In this document: in pieces, positions 38,007 to 46,378 of the stretch
How the letters are laid out: each line of letters begins with the position of its first letter
Position numbering within the stretch: the first letter of the stretch is position 1
Origin: Gammaproteobacteria bacterium
GTDB taxonomy: Bacteria > Pseudomonadota > Gammaproteobacteria > UBA6429 > Thiohalophilaceae
Assembly (NCBI GenBank): GCA_024275115.1
Contig: JAJRZT010000114.1
Coordinates: 1-50,112, forward strand
DNA: 50,112 nucleotides
Reading direction: 5' to 3'
Notes under the pieces: model-generated
Told to the model about the DNA's origin: nothing
What the model saw: the letters and a program-made list of their open reading frames with translations, nothing else
The model's database searches: none
Program-made: the position numbers and the translations under genes

Positions 38007-38097
38007 TAGAATCGCATCATTTTTGGTTGAAATTAGTGTAAGATTATCACATATATTTTGTGCATTTCAGGTTAAATACAAAGGTTTATAAAGCGTT

Positions 38098-38985
38098 ATG
38101 TTCCCCACAATAGAGTCGTTTATTGGCAATACACCACTGGTTCGATTGCAGCGGCTGGTTGCTAATACCAGCAACCAGATCCTAGTGAAGCTGGAAGGCA
38201 ATAACCCTGCCGGCTCGGTTAAAGATCGCCCGGCACTGAGTATGATTCAGCATGCTGAACAGCGTGGTGACATCAAACCGGGTGATACCCTAATCGAAGC
38301 GACTAGCGGCAATACCGGCATTGCTCTGGCCATGGCCGCCGCCATTCGTGGTTATAAAATGATTCTTATTATGCCCGACAATATGAGTGTTGAGCGTATT
38401 GCCGTAATGAAAGCCTATGGTGCTGAGATTATATTAGTCACCAAAGAACAAAGCATGGAAGGTGCACGTGATTTAGCTGCAAAAATGCATAAAGAAGGTA
38501 AGGGACTGGAATTGGATCAGTTTTCAAATCAGGACAACCCACTGGCACATTACGAAACAACCGGCCCTGAAATATGGCGTGATACGCAAGGGGAAATTAC
38601 CCATTTTGTGAGTGCAATGGGTACCACGGGTACCATTATGGGCAATTCGCGGTACTTAAAAGAGCAAAACACTGCTATCCAGATAGTGGGTGTGCAACCG
38701 GAAGAAGGCGCGCGCATTCCCGGTATTCGGCGCTGGCCGAAAGAATATCTACCCTCGATTTTTGATGCCGCGCGCGTCGATCTAACCCTCGATGTTTCTC
38801 AACTTGATGCAGAAAATACAACTCGCAATTTAGCGTCTAAAGAAGGGATTTTCTGTGGTATATCTTCCGGTGGGGCGGTTGCCGCTGCATTGCAATTATC
38901 AGAAACGGTTTCGGATGCAGTGATTGTAACGATTATTTGTGACCGGGGTGACCGATATTTGTCAACGGGTGTTTTTCCTGCTTAG
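38098..38985 (+). CDS. cysM: Cysteine synthase B
   Basis: A 295-residue PLP enzyme making cysteine (or S-sulfocysteine) from O-acetylserine. The PLP lysine is Lys42 in NPAGSVKDRPALSMI, and the substrate loop is EATSGNTGIALAM. The RRWPKEYLP segment, and the length of about 295, favour CysM over CysK. It is followed by rlmD after 37 bases. Confidence 0.94.
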   Translation: MFPTIESFIGNTPLVRLQRLVANTSNQILVKLEGNNPAGSVKDRPALSMIQHAEQRGDIKPGDTLIEATSGNTGIALAMAAAIRGYKMILIMPDNMSVERIAVMKAYGAEIILVTKEQSMEGARDLAAKMHKEGKGLELDQFSNQDNPLAHYETTGPEIWRDTQGEITHFVSAMGTTGTIMGNSRYLKEQNTAIQIVGVQPEEGARIPGIRRWPKEYLPSIFDAARVDLTLDVSQLDAENTTRNLASKEGIFCGISSGGAVAAALQLSETVSDAVIVTIICDRGDRYLSTGVFPA

Positions 38986-39022
38986 TTATAATAAAAATGT
39001 AAGATTAAGAGTATAAAATTGA

Positions 39023-40351
39023 ATGCAACAACGCCATTTTAAAACCAAAGATATTTACCCCAACCCCGTTAAAATTGAAAGTCTTTCTCATGATGGTCGC
39101 GGGGTTACACATATAGACGGCAAAGCTATTTTTGTAGAAGGTGCGCTGCCGAATGAACGGGTCAAAATAAGTGCGCTTAAACAAACGCGCCAATACGATG
39201 ATGCCATTGTCGATGAAATTCTGGAAGCGTCTTCTGAACGTGTTGAGCCTAAATGTGCAGCGTTTGGTATTTGCGGCGGTTGTAGTTTGCAGCATTTACA
39301 ACATGAAAATCAGATTTTATATAAGCAACAATCATTATTGGATAACTTTAAGAAAATGGCCGGTGTTGATCCGGTTACTATTTTAGAACCCATTAAAAGT
39401 CCGGCGTGGAGATATCGTTATAAAGCGCGTTTAGGCGTGAAGTACGTTAAGGCGAAGAAGAAGGTTTATATTGGTTTTCGTGAAAAACACAGTCGCTACT
39501 TAGCGAACATGAGTGAATGCGAAGTACTTGATGCTCGAATAGGTAAAAAGCTTGAAGTTATTGCGGATGCGGTTGGACAATTAACTTGTTATAACAAAAT
39601 AGCGCAAATTGAAGTGGCCTTTTCAGAAACGGGTTGTGCACTGGTGTTTCGAAATTTGATTGAATTAACCGATGACGATAAAAGCATTTTAACGCAGCTG
39701 GCGAAGGACAATGATTATCATGTTTACCTGCAACCGAAGGGGCCGAAGACGGTTACCTTGTTATACCCTGAGTTTTCTGAATTAAGTTACAGCTTGCCGG
39801 ACTATGAATTAAAACTGGTGCATCTTGCGACTGACTTTACTCAGGTTAATCCGTTTATAAATCCGTTAATGATTAAGCTGGCACTGAGCTTGTTAGAATT
39901 GAATAAAAATGACAATGTGCTTGAGTTGTTCAGCGGTATCGGTAATGTTACGTTACCGATTGCGCGCTCGGTAAACTCGGTTGTGGCAGTTGAAGGCGAG
40001 AAGTCACTGGTTGAACGTGCGAATGACAATGCACAAAGAAATTCAATTTCGAATGTTCAATATCATGTGGCTAATTTAATGGAAGATACGCAAGGTTTAC
40101 CTTGGTTGCGTGACAAACAGTATAATAAAATATTGATTGACCCACCTAGAAGTGGTGCAAAAGAAATGATTGATACCATTGCGAAATTAACCCCCGAAAG
40201 AATTGTATATGTGTCGTGTAACCCTGCAACACTGGCTCGGGATACTGATGTGCTGGTAAATACTTACCAATACAAATTAGCAAAGGCTGGCGTGATTGAT
40301 ATGTTCCCGCATACCGCACATGTGGAATCGATTGCATTGTTTACCCGCTAA
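39023..40351 (+). CDS. rlmD: 23S rRNA (uracil-1939-C5)-methyltransferase RlmD
   Basis: A 442-residue SAM-dependent rRNA methyltransferase with an N-terminal TRAM domain. A 4Fe-4S cluster is ligated by Cys78, Cys84, Cys87 and Cys166. The SAM motif is LELFSGIGNVTLPIA, and the catalytic region has IDPPRSGA and the nucleophile Cys in VSCNPATLARD. The cysM-rlmD neighbourhood is conserved. Confidence 0.95.
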   Translation: MQQRHFKTKDIYPNPVKIESLSHDGRGVTHIDGKAIFVEGALPNERVKISALKQTRQYDDAIVDEILEASSERVEPKCAAFGICGGCSLQHLQHENQILYKQQSLLDNFKKMAGVDPVTILEPIKSPAWRYRYKARLGVKYVKAKKKVYIGFREKHSRYLANMSECEVLDARIGKKLEVIADAVGQLTCYNKIAQIEVAFSETGCALVFRNLIELTDDDKSILTQLAKDNDYHVYLQPKGPKTVTLLYPEFSELSYSLPDYELKLVHLATDFTQVNPFINPLMIKLALSLLELNKNDNVLELFSGIGNVTLPIARSVNSVVAVEGEKSLVERANDNAQRNSISNVQYHVANLMEDTQGLPWLRDKQYNKILIDPPRSGAKEMIDTIAKLTPERIVYVSCNPATLARDTDVLVNTYQYKLAKAGVIDMFPHTAHVESIALFTR

Positions 40352-40376
40352 GGTTTAACCGAATACGAGTTATAAA

Positions 40377-40850
40377 ATGGGCATAGAAATAGAGCGAAAA
40401 TTCTTATTAAAGAATGATAGTTGGAAGCAAGATGTATCCTCTAGCGCTGTTATTAAACAAGGCTATCTGGCCGGTTCAGACAAGTCGTCTGTGCGGATCC
40501 GCATCGAAGGTGATAAGGCGAATATTAATATTAAAAGCATGACACTGGCGATTACTCGGCAGGAATATGAGTATTCTATTCCGTTGGACGATGCAGAAAA
40601 ACTGTTACAGGACTTATGCGAACAACCACAAATTGAAAAAACGCGTTATATAGTGGAGCACAAAGAACATAAATGGGAAATAGATGTATTTTCGGGTGAT
40701 AATGAAGGTCTGGTTGTGGCTGAAATTGAATTACAGAGCGAAGACGAAACATTTTCTGTCCCAGAATGGATTGGTGACGAAGTTTCTGATCAGGTAAAAT
40801 ATTATAATGTAAACCTGATTAAATATCCTTTTTCAAGCTGGAGCCCGTAG
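40377..40850 (+). CDS. CYTH-domain protein (putative inorganic triphosphatase)
   Basis: A 157-residue CYTH/TTM protein with the metal-binding signature EIERKFL at residues 3-9. Acidic and basic residues alternate on strands lining the tunnel (SVRIRIEGDKANINIK, EWEID-like KWEIDVF, VVAEIELQ). Bacterial members of this size hydrolyse inorganic triphosphate. The gene is followed two bases later by the YkuD enzyme, suggesting one transcript. Confidence 0.88.
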   Translation: MGIEIERKFLLKNDSWKQDVSSSAVIKQGYLAGSDKSSVRIRIEGDKANINIKSMTLAITRQEYEYSIPLDDAEKLLQDLCEQPQIEKTRYIVEHKEHKWEIDVFSGDNEGLVVAEIELQSEDETFSVPEWIGDEVSDQVKYYNVNLIKYPFSSWSP

Positions 40851-40852
40851 CA

Positions 40853-41332
40853 TTGGATATTATTATTAATGTTCATAAAAAAATACTGCAATGCCTTGTT
40901 GATGATGTTGTTGTGCAAGAATATCCAGTTTCAACGGCCAGGAATGGGGTGGGTGAACAATGGGGCAGTGAGTGTACTCCCAGAGGTAAGCATATTATCC
41001 GTGCAAAAATTGGTGCGCAGGCAAAAGAAAATAGTGTGTTTGTTGGGCGACGTTTAACCGGTGAGATATTTTCTGATAACTTACGGATAAATCATCCCGA
41101 TCGAGACTGGATTCTAACCCGAATTTTATGGTTAAGTGGTTTGGAAGTCGGTAAAAACCGTCTGGGGAAAGTGGATACCATGCGGCGTTATATTTATATT
41201 CATGGCTGCCCAGACAGTGATGAAATGGGAGTGGACTCCTCACATGGTTGTATTAAAATGCGAAACAGTGATCTTGTTAAATTATTTGATAAGGTAAGTA
41301 TAGGTACATACGTGACAATCAAAGAAAAATAA
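40853..41332 (+). CDS. Cytoplasmic YkuD-domain enzyme (ElsL-like L,D-carboxypeptidase)
   Basis: A 159-residue YkuD (L,D-transpeptidase fold) protein with no signal peptide. The catalytic motif is complete: His117 in YIYIHGCP and SHGCIKMRN with Cys133. Most YkuD enzymes are periplasmic. Cytoplasmic ones such as Acinetobacter ElsL trim tetrapeptides as L,D-carboxypeptidases in peptidoglycan recycling. The adjacent nagZ, two bases downstream, fits that role. It starts with TTG 40853, with GGAG nine bases upstream. Confidence 0.82.
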   Translation: MDIIINVHKKILQCLVDDVVVQEYPVSTARNGVGEQWGSECTPRGKHIIRAKIGAQAKENSVFVGRRLTGEIFSDNLRINHPDRDWILTRILWLSGLEVGKNRLGKVDTMRRYIYIHGCPDSDEMGVDSSHGCIKMRNSDLVKLFDKVSIGTYVTIKEK

Positions 41333-41334
41333 TA

Positions 41335-42363
41335 ATGAATTTACTTGGCCCTGTTATGCTCGATCTTGATGGCTGTTGCTTAAGCGATGAAGACCGGCGT
41401 TTACTGCAACACCCGCTAGTCGGTGGTGTTATATTATTTAGCCGTAATTTCGAATCTGCTGTACAGTTATTTGAACTTGTTAATGAGATAAAAATATTAC
41501 GCGATCCAGCTTTATTGGTTGCAGTGGACCATGAAGGCGGGCGAGTACAACGATTCAAAGAACCCTTTACAGTTATTCCTGCACTTCATGTTTTGGGTGA
41601 AAAGTATGATGAGAATGCAAATACTGCGTTACAAAATGCCAAAACTTTTGGCTGGTTAACCGCAATTGAGTTACTTGCCTTTGGAATAGATTTTAGTTTT
41701 ACCCCTGTTTTAGATATTGATTATGGTGTGAGTCAGGTGATTGGTGACCGTGCTTTTCATTCTTCCCCTGACATCATTGCCGAGTTAGCAGCTGCCTATA
41801 TTAAAGGCTTGCATAAAGCTGGAATGCCATCAACGGGTAAGCATTTCCCTGGTCATGGTGGTGTAACAGCAGATTCGCATACCGATATACCGGTTGATGA
41901 ACGCGATCTCGATACTTTGCTTAACAAAGACATTATTCCATTTAAGATATTAATCCCTGACTATTTAGATGCAATTATGCCTGCACATATTATTTACCAG
42001 CAGATAAATAACAAGCCAGCAGGTTTTTCATCATACTGGCTAAAAGAAATGCTACGAGAACAATTAAAGTTCACTGGTATTATCTTTAGTGATGATTTAG
42101 ATATGCAAGGTGCAAGCTGTATCAGTGATAATTACACTAAGCGAGCACAAACAGCACTTGAAGCAGGGTGTGATATGGTGCTGGTTTGCAATAATCGTGA
42201 AGCGGTAACGGATGTGCTGGATAATCTCGTATATAATGTGACAGATAAAACCAGTCAGCATCTTTTAAAAATGCATGGTAAGGCGGTAATGAATTGGGAT
42301 GCGTTAATTAAAACAGAGCAATGGCAGCAAGCTGTTGATATTGTTTTGGGTTATAAACAGTAA
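41335..42363 (+). CDS. nagZ: Beta-N-acetylglucosaminidase NagZ
   Basis: A 342-residue cytoplasmic glycoside hydrolase family 3 enzyme releasing GlcNAc from recycled anhydromuropeptides. The family motif GKHFPGHGGVTADSHTDIP includes the catalytic His/Asp pair, and FSDDLDMQGA carries the nucleophile Asp. It starts two bases after the YkuD gene, so the pair would act on the same muropeptide pool. NagZ products can induce AmpC where AmpR is present. Confidence 0.95.
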   Translation: MNLLGPVMLDLDGCCLSDEDRRLLQHPLVGGVILFSRNFESAVQLFELVNEIKILRDPALLVAVDHEGGRVQRFKEPFTVIPALHVLGEKYDENANTALQNAKTFGWLTAIELLAFGIDFSFTPVLDIDYGVSQVIGDRAFHSSPDIIAELAAAYIKGLHKAGMPSTGKHFPGHGGVTADSHTDIPVDERDLDTLLNKDIIPFKILIPDYLDAIMPAHIIYQQINNKPAGFSSYWLKEMLREQLKFTGIIFSDDLDMQGASCISDNYTKRAQTALEAGCDMVLVCNNREAVTDVLDNLVYNVTDKTSQHLLKMHGKAVMNWDALIKTEQWQQAVDIVLGYKQ

Positions 42364-42383
42364 TTTAAATAGAGATATGACAT

Positions 42384-43469
42384 ATGAATATTCTGGACGA
42401 ACTAAATAAATATATTTCGCAAGATGATTTATGGATATTGAAAATATTTATTATTATCTTTGCTGCATTGGTAATTGATTATTTCCAAAAGCGAATTTTG
42501 AATAAAGTGCAAGCGAAGCTGGAAAGCACAAAAACAGCCTGGGATGATGCCCTGATACATGCTGTTAGAAAACCATTGTCACTTTTAATCTGGATCTATG
42601 GGTTAAGTTTTGCTTTGGATGTTATCAATGCACCTCAAACACAAACACTTCGGGAAGTGGTGGTTATTATAAGTGCTGCATGGGTGGCTGTTCGGTTTAT
42701 TAGGTTCGCAGAAAAAAATATTATTCACCAGCAGCAAATCAAAGGTAAACCGATTGATAAGTCGACAGCAGACGCTGTTAGTCAATTGCTGCGTGTTGCT
42801 GTTATTCTTACTTCATTTTTAGTTGCTCTGCAAACAATGGGTTTTAATATTTCTGCTATCCTTGCTTTTGGTGGCATTGGTGGTATTGCCATTGGTTTTG
42901 CCGCAAAGGATTTGCTCGCAAATTTCTTTGGTGGTTTAATGATTTATCTTGATCGTCCCTTTGCGATTGGCGACTGGATACGTTCGCCGGACAAAGAAAT
43001 TGAAGGTACAGTAGAAAAAATAGGTTGGCGCTTAACCGTTATTCGCACATTCGACAAACGCCCGCTGTATATTCCAAATTCAATTTTTGCCAATATTGCA
43101 GTTGAAAACCCATCTCGTATGACTAACCGGCGAATTTATGAAACCATTGGTTTACGCTATGATGATGTGAAGCTGCTGCCCGCCATTGTTGATGACGTGC
43201 GCGCTATGTTGCAATCGCATGACGAAATTGATATTAACAATACATTAATGGTTAATTTTAATAAATTCTCCGAATCTTCGCTGGATTTCTTTATTTACAC
43301 CTTTACAAAAACAACAGACTGGCAGCATTATCACCATGTTAAGCAGGATGTGTTATTTAAAATTAATGAAATTATTGCAAAGCACGGCGCGGATATTGCC
43401 TTTCCGACATCAACTATTCATATTCCAGAGGGTATTCCGGAATTTGCTGCTCAGAGTTTAAAGGCCTGA
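42384..43469 (+). CDS. MscS-family mechanosensitive channel
   Basis: A 361-residue small-conductance channel. Several helices come before the pore helix, whose glycine/alanine-rich sequence GGIGGIAIGFAAKDLLANFFGG is diagnostic. The beta domain (PFAIGDWI, EGTVEKIGWRLTVIRT) and a C-terminal alpha/beta domain follow. It releases osmolytes on hypo-osmotic shock. It follows nagZ after 20 bases. Confidence 0.92.
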   Translation: MNILDELNKYISQDDLWILKIFIIIFAALVIDYFQKRILNKVQAKLESTKTAWDDALIHAVRKPLSLLIWIYGLSFALDVINAPQTQTLREVVVIISAAWVAVRFIRFAEKNIIHQQQIKGKPIDKSTADAVSQLLRVAVILTSFLVALQTMGFNISAILAFGGIGGIAIGFAAKDLLANFFGGLMIYLDRPFAIGDWIRSPDKEIEGTVEKIGWRLTVIRTFDKRPLYIPNSIFANIAVENPSRMTNRRIYETIGLRYDDVKLLPAIVDDVRAMLQSHDEIDINNTLMVNFNKFSESSLDFFIYTFTKTTDWQHYHHVKQDVLFKINEIIAKHGADIAFPTSTIHIPEGIPEFAAQSLKA

Positions 43470-43484
43470 GTTGAAGGAGTAATT

Positions 43485-44036
43485 ATGAAGCCAACTATAA
43501 GTGAAGTTAACATTATCCAGAACGAAGCAGATTGTTTGTTTAATGATAAGCGGGTGCAACAGGCACTTGATAAAATGGCGCTATTGATTTCAGCTGATCT
43601 TGAAAATTCAAATCCATTGGTCATTGCCGTGATGAGCGGCGCTGTTGTTCCTGTTGGCCACTTGTTAACACGCTTAAATTTTCCGCTTGAAATTGATTAT
43701 ATCCATGCAACACGCTATGACGGTGACATAAAAGGTAGCGAACTAAAATGGATTGTTGAACCACGTTGCTCATTAAAAGATCGTGTGGTTGTTGTTGTGG
43801 ATGACATTCTTGATGAGGGCTATACGCTGGAAGCTATTATCAAATATTGCTACTCTAAAGGTGCGGCTGATGTTAAGTCAGCCGTGTTAGTTGAAAAAGA
43901 TCATCAGCGCGGTGTTTCTGTCGCTGTCGATTACATTGGCCTTACCGTCCCGGATCGATATGTATTTGGTTATGGGATGGACTATAAGGGTTTTTTGCGT
44001 AATGCAAACGGTATTTATGCCGTAAAAGGTCTGTAA
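43485..44036 (+). CDS. hpt: Hypoxanthine-guanine phosphoribosyltransferase
   Basis: A 183-residue purine salvage enzyme making IMP or GMP from PRPP. The PRPP-binding motif VVVVDDILDEGYTLEAI is clear, and the N-terminal FNDKRVQQALDKMA helix matches HGPRT. It is 15 bases after the channel gene and 18 before the phosphorylase gene; the latter would supply its hypoxanthine. Confidence 0.92.
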   Translation: MKPTISEVNIIQNEADCLFNDKRVQQALDKMALLISADLENSNPLVIAVMSGAVVPVGHLLTRLNFPLEIDYIHATRYDGDIKGSELKWIVEPRCSLKDRVVVVVDDILDEGYTLEAIIKYCYSKGAADVKSAVLVEKDHQRGVSVAVDYIGLTVPDRYVFGYGMDYKGFLRNANGIYAVKGL

Positions 44037-44054
44037 TAGCAAAGGAATTATAAC

Positions 44055-44795
44055 GTGACGAAACTTGCAATTATTGGTGGTACCGGGCTCACTTCACTTG
44101 ATGATATAAATATAACCCGAAAGGAAGTAGTGCAAAGTCCTTTTGGTCATCCCTCCGGTATACTTCAAACAGGTGAATTATTTGGCACTGAAGTATTATT
44201 TTTACCTCGGCATGGAGCATCACATACTATTCCGCCACACAAAGTCAATTATCGCGCAAACTTATGGGTGCTGAAGCATGCGGGTGTCGATACGATTATC
44301 GCGGTTAATGCGGTTGGCGGAATTGATTCTGATTTAGAGGCGGGGCAGATTGTCATCCCAGACCAAATTATTGATTATACAACGTCACGAACCAATACTT
44401 TTTTTGAAGAAGGCTTAAAAGAAGTGGTGCATGTTGATTTTACTGAACCGTATTGCGCCGATTTACGCGAAAAGATAATTTCGGTTTGTGCTGAGCAATC
44501 GCTTCGTTTTAAAGATAAAGGCACTTATGCTGCAACAGAAGGCCCACGGCTAGAGTCTGCACAGGAAATAAATCGTTTAGAGCGTGATGGTTGCAATATT
44601 GTAGGGATGACGGGCATGCCAGAAGCCGGGCTGGCTCGTGAGCTGGACATTTGTTATGCCTGTATAGCCGTTGTTGCCAATCAGGCCGCGGGGCGTAGCG
44701 ATGAGAAGATAACGATGGATATGATTGCCAATAACCTTAACGATGGCATCAAGACTGTCCGCAAGGTATTGTCAAAGGTTATTCCAACGATATAA
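44055..44795 (+). CDS. mtnP: S-methyl-5'-thioinosine phosphorylase (MTAP/PNP family)
   Basis: A 246-residue family-2 nucleoside phosphorylase. GGTGLTSL, the phosphate-site RHGASHTIPPHKVNYRAN, and TEGPRLESAQEI are typical. The base-recognition region reads VVANQAAGR, with Asn where adenine-specific MTAPs have Asp, so a 6-oxopurine substrate (methylthioinosine, as in Pseudomonas) is more likely. It would yield hypoxanthine for the Hpt enzyme just upstream. The start is GTG. Confidence 0.87.
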   Translation: MTKLAIIGGTGLTSLDDINITRKEVVQSPFGHPSGILQTGELFGTEVLFLPRHGASHTIPPHKVNYRANLWVLKHAGVDTIIAVNAVGGIDSDLEAGQIVIPDQIIDYTTSRTNTFFEEGLKEVVHVDFTEPYCADLREKIISVCAEQSLRFKDKGTYAATEGPRLESAQEINRLERDGCNIVGMTGMPEAGLARELDICYACIAVVANQAAGRSDEKITMDMIANNLNDGIKTVRKVLSKVIPTI

Positions 44796-44830
44796 AATTA
44801 TACTTATTGTAGTCAGGAATAGTTCCGGCT

Positions 44831-45577
44831 CTATTTCTTTACCAAAACAGGTGTAATGTAAACCAGTAAACCCAGCCGGGGATGGTCAAGATAGTGCAAT
44901 TCCTTGCTGCGCATTTTGCGAGTTTGCTTTAGCTGATAAACCTGCGGTTTTATTTCGGCAAAAGAGGCATCGGGATTTTCTGGGTTATTCTCAACAACAT
45001 GCTGAGTGTATTGTATATCGGTCTGGATATGTAAAAATCGTGACAGTGTTATTTTTACCCGGCCCTGAAGATTATTTGTATCAGGCAGGCGTTCATTAAC
45101 TGTTCTGTTATAGTCGATTTTCTCGATACTCAGAGCGGAATTATCTTCAGTAATTGATACTGGTAATTTAATGCGGGGGATTTCCCGCTGAAATTTTACA
45201 CTGACTGCTTTTTCACGATCCATACCGGGTTGTCGCCATGAACGGTGGTAGAGAATACGGTAATCTTTATGTTCAGTGAGTCGTTTGGCTTCTTCCTGTA
45301 ATTGATGGGTGGATGATTTAATCGGTTTGAAAGTAAAGCGAGGATTATATTCCGTAGGTATCGGGCCGGGGTAGGGTGAACCAATAAAAAGTGAGTCTTC
45401 GGGTACCTCAAATTCCAGGCTTGATGGCCATGTTTCAGTATTTGCTGGATTAGGCTTTATATTCTCAAAAAGCAATATTTCAACATCATAATAGCGCACT
45501 TCTTCCTGGTAAACGGCGGCATTTGTGTTCGCCAGGAAAAGAAGCATAAACGCAAAGCTAATACTAAAATATCGCAT
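44831..45577 (-). CDS. csiV: CsiV-family peptidoglycan-binding protein
   Basis: A 248-residue secreted protein with a signal peptide ending near NTNAAVY. The N-terminal YYDVEILLFEN and the C-terminal ELHYLDHPRLGLLVYITPV match the CsiV family. In Vibrio CsiV responds to D-amino acids and peptidoglycan. The gene usually lies near mfd, as here. It is convergent with mtnP and divergent from def. Confidence 0.87.
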   Translation of the reverse strand: MRYFSISFAFMLLFLANTNAAVYQEEVRYYDVEILLFENIKPNPANTETWPSSLEFEVPEDSLFIGSPYPGPIPTEYNPRFTFKPIKSSTHQLQEEAKRLTEHKDYRILYHRSWRQPGMDREKAVSVKFQREIPRIKLPVSITEDNSALSIEKIDYNRTVNERLPDTNNLQGRVKITLSRFLHIQTDIQYTQHVVENNPENPDASFAEIKPQVYQLKQTRKMRSKELHYLDHPRLGLLVYITPVLVKK

Positions 45578-45688
45578 AATAGTTACTAAGTCCTATATAA
45601 TCGTTATTTTCATCTTACTGGGCTTTAGAGTATCCAGTAAAATTTAAACTATTTCTGTTAATTCGGTCAAATATGTTTTGGAAAGTCT

Positions 45689-46201
45689 ATGCCAGTTAAG
45701 AATGTCTTAAAAATGGGTCATCCTATTCTACAACAAGTCGCCGAGCCCGTCACAGAATTTAATAGCGCGCTTTTGGACAGTATCTTAGTGGATATGTATG
45801 ACACCATGGCAGCACTGGATGGTGCCGGTCTTGCTGCTCCGCAAATTGGAATTCAACAGCGAATTGTTATCTTTTGTGTCGAGGATAATCCGCGTTATCC
45901 AGATATTAAGCCTGTTCCAGACACCGTTTTGATTAATCCTGAAATCAGCTTTCTTTCTGACGAATCTGTTTTGGGCTGGGAAGGCTGCTTAAGCGTACCG
46001 GGTTTGCGCGGTCGGGTGCCACGTTGTAACAAAATAAAATATCGTGGCTATGACCAGTATGGCAATGTGATTGAACGGATCGCTGCTGATTTTCATGCGC
46101 GAGTAGTCTTGCATGAGGTGGATCATTTAGACGGTATTCTTTATCCGCAACGAATGGAGGATATGTCTGATTTTGGCTTTGAACAGGAATTATTTCCTTA
46201 A
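45689..46201 (+). CDS. def: Peptide deformylase
   Basis: A 170-residue metallo-enzyme removing N-formyl groups from nascent proteins. The three motifs are present: GLAAPQIGIQQ, EGCLSVPG with the metal Cys, and HEVDHLDG with two metal His. It stands apart from the usual def-fmt pair, so the genome may hold a second copy. It is convergent with mfd across a large inverted repeat. Confidence 0.94.
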   Translation: MPVKNVLKMGHPILQQVAEPVTEFNSALLDSILVDMYDTMAALDGAGLAAPQIGIQQRIVIFCVEDNPRYPDIKPVPDTVLINPEISFLSDESVLGWEGCLSVPGLRGRVPRCNKIKYRGYDQYGNVIERIAADFHARVVLHEVDHLDGILYPQRMEDMSDFGFEQELFP

Positions 46202-46248
46202 AGCTATTTAACTTGAACTCGGGATAAGACGTTCAGTGATTATTCACC

Positions 46249-46363
46249 GGACAGGAAGCCGGGATTACCCAATAAAGACACGCAAAACATGCCATCCATG
46301 GCGACTCGACTGCCGCGTCCTTGCGGCAGACGGTCTTTATTGGGTAATCCCGGCTTCCTGTCC
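46249..46363. repeat. 31-bp perfect inverted repeat between def and mfd
   Basis: The left arm (46249-46279) begins GGACAGGAAGCCGGG and the right arm (46333-46363) is its exact reverse complement. The 53-base interior contains a palindrome GCCATCCATGGC (46291-46302) and a hairpin CTGCCGC-GTCCTT-GCGGCAG (46310-46329). The whole is a 115-base structure, like a MITE or a bidirectional terminator, lying between two convergent stops. Confidence 0.85.
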
Positions 46364-46378
46364 TCACGTTGGTGGATT

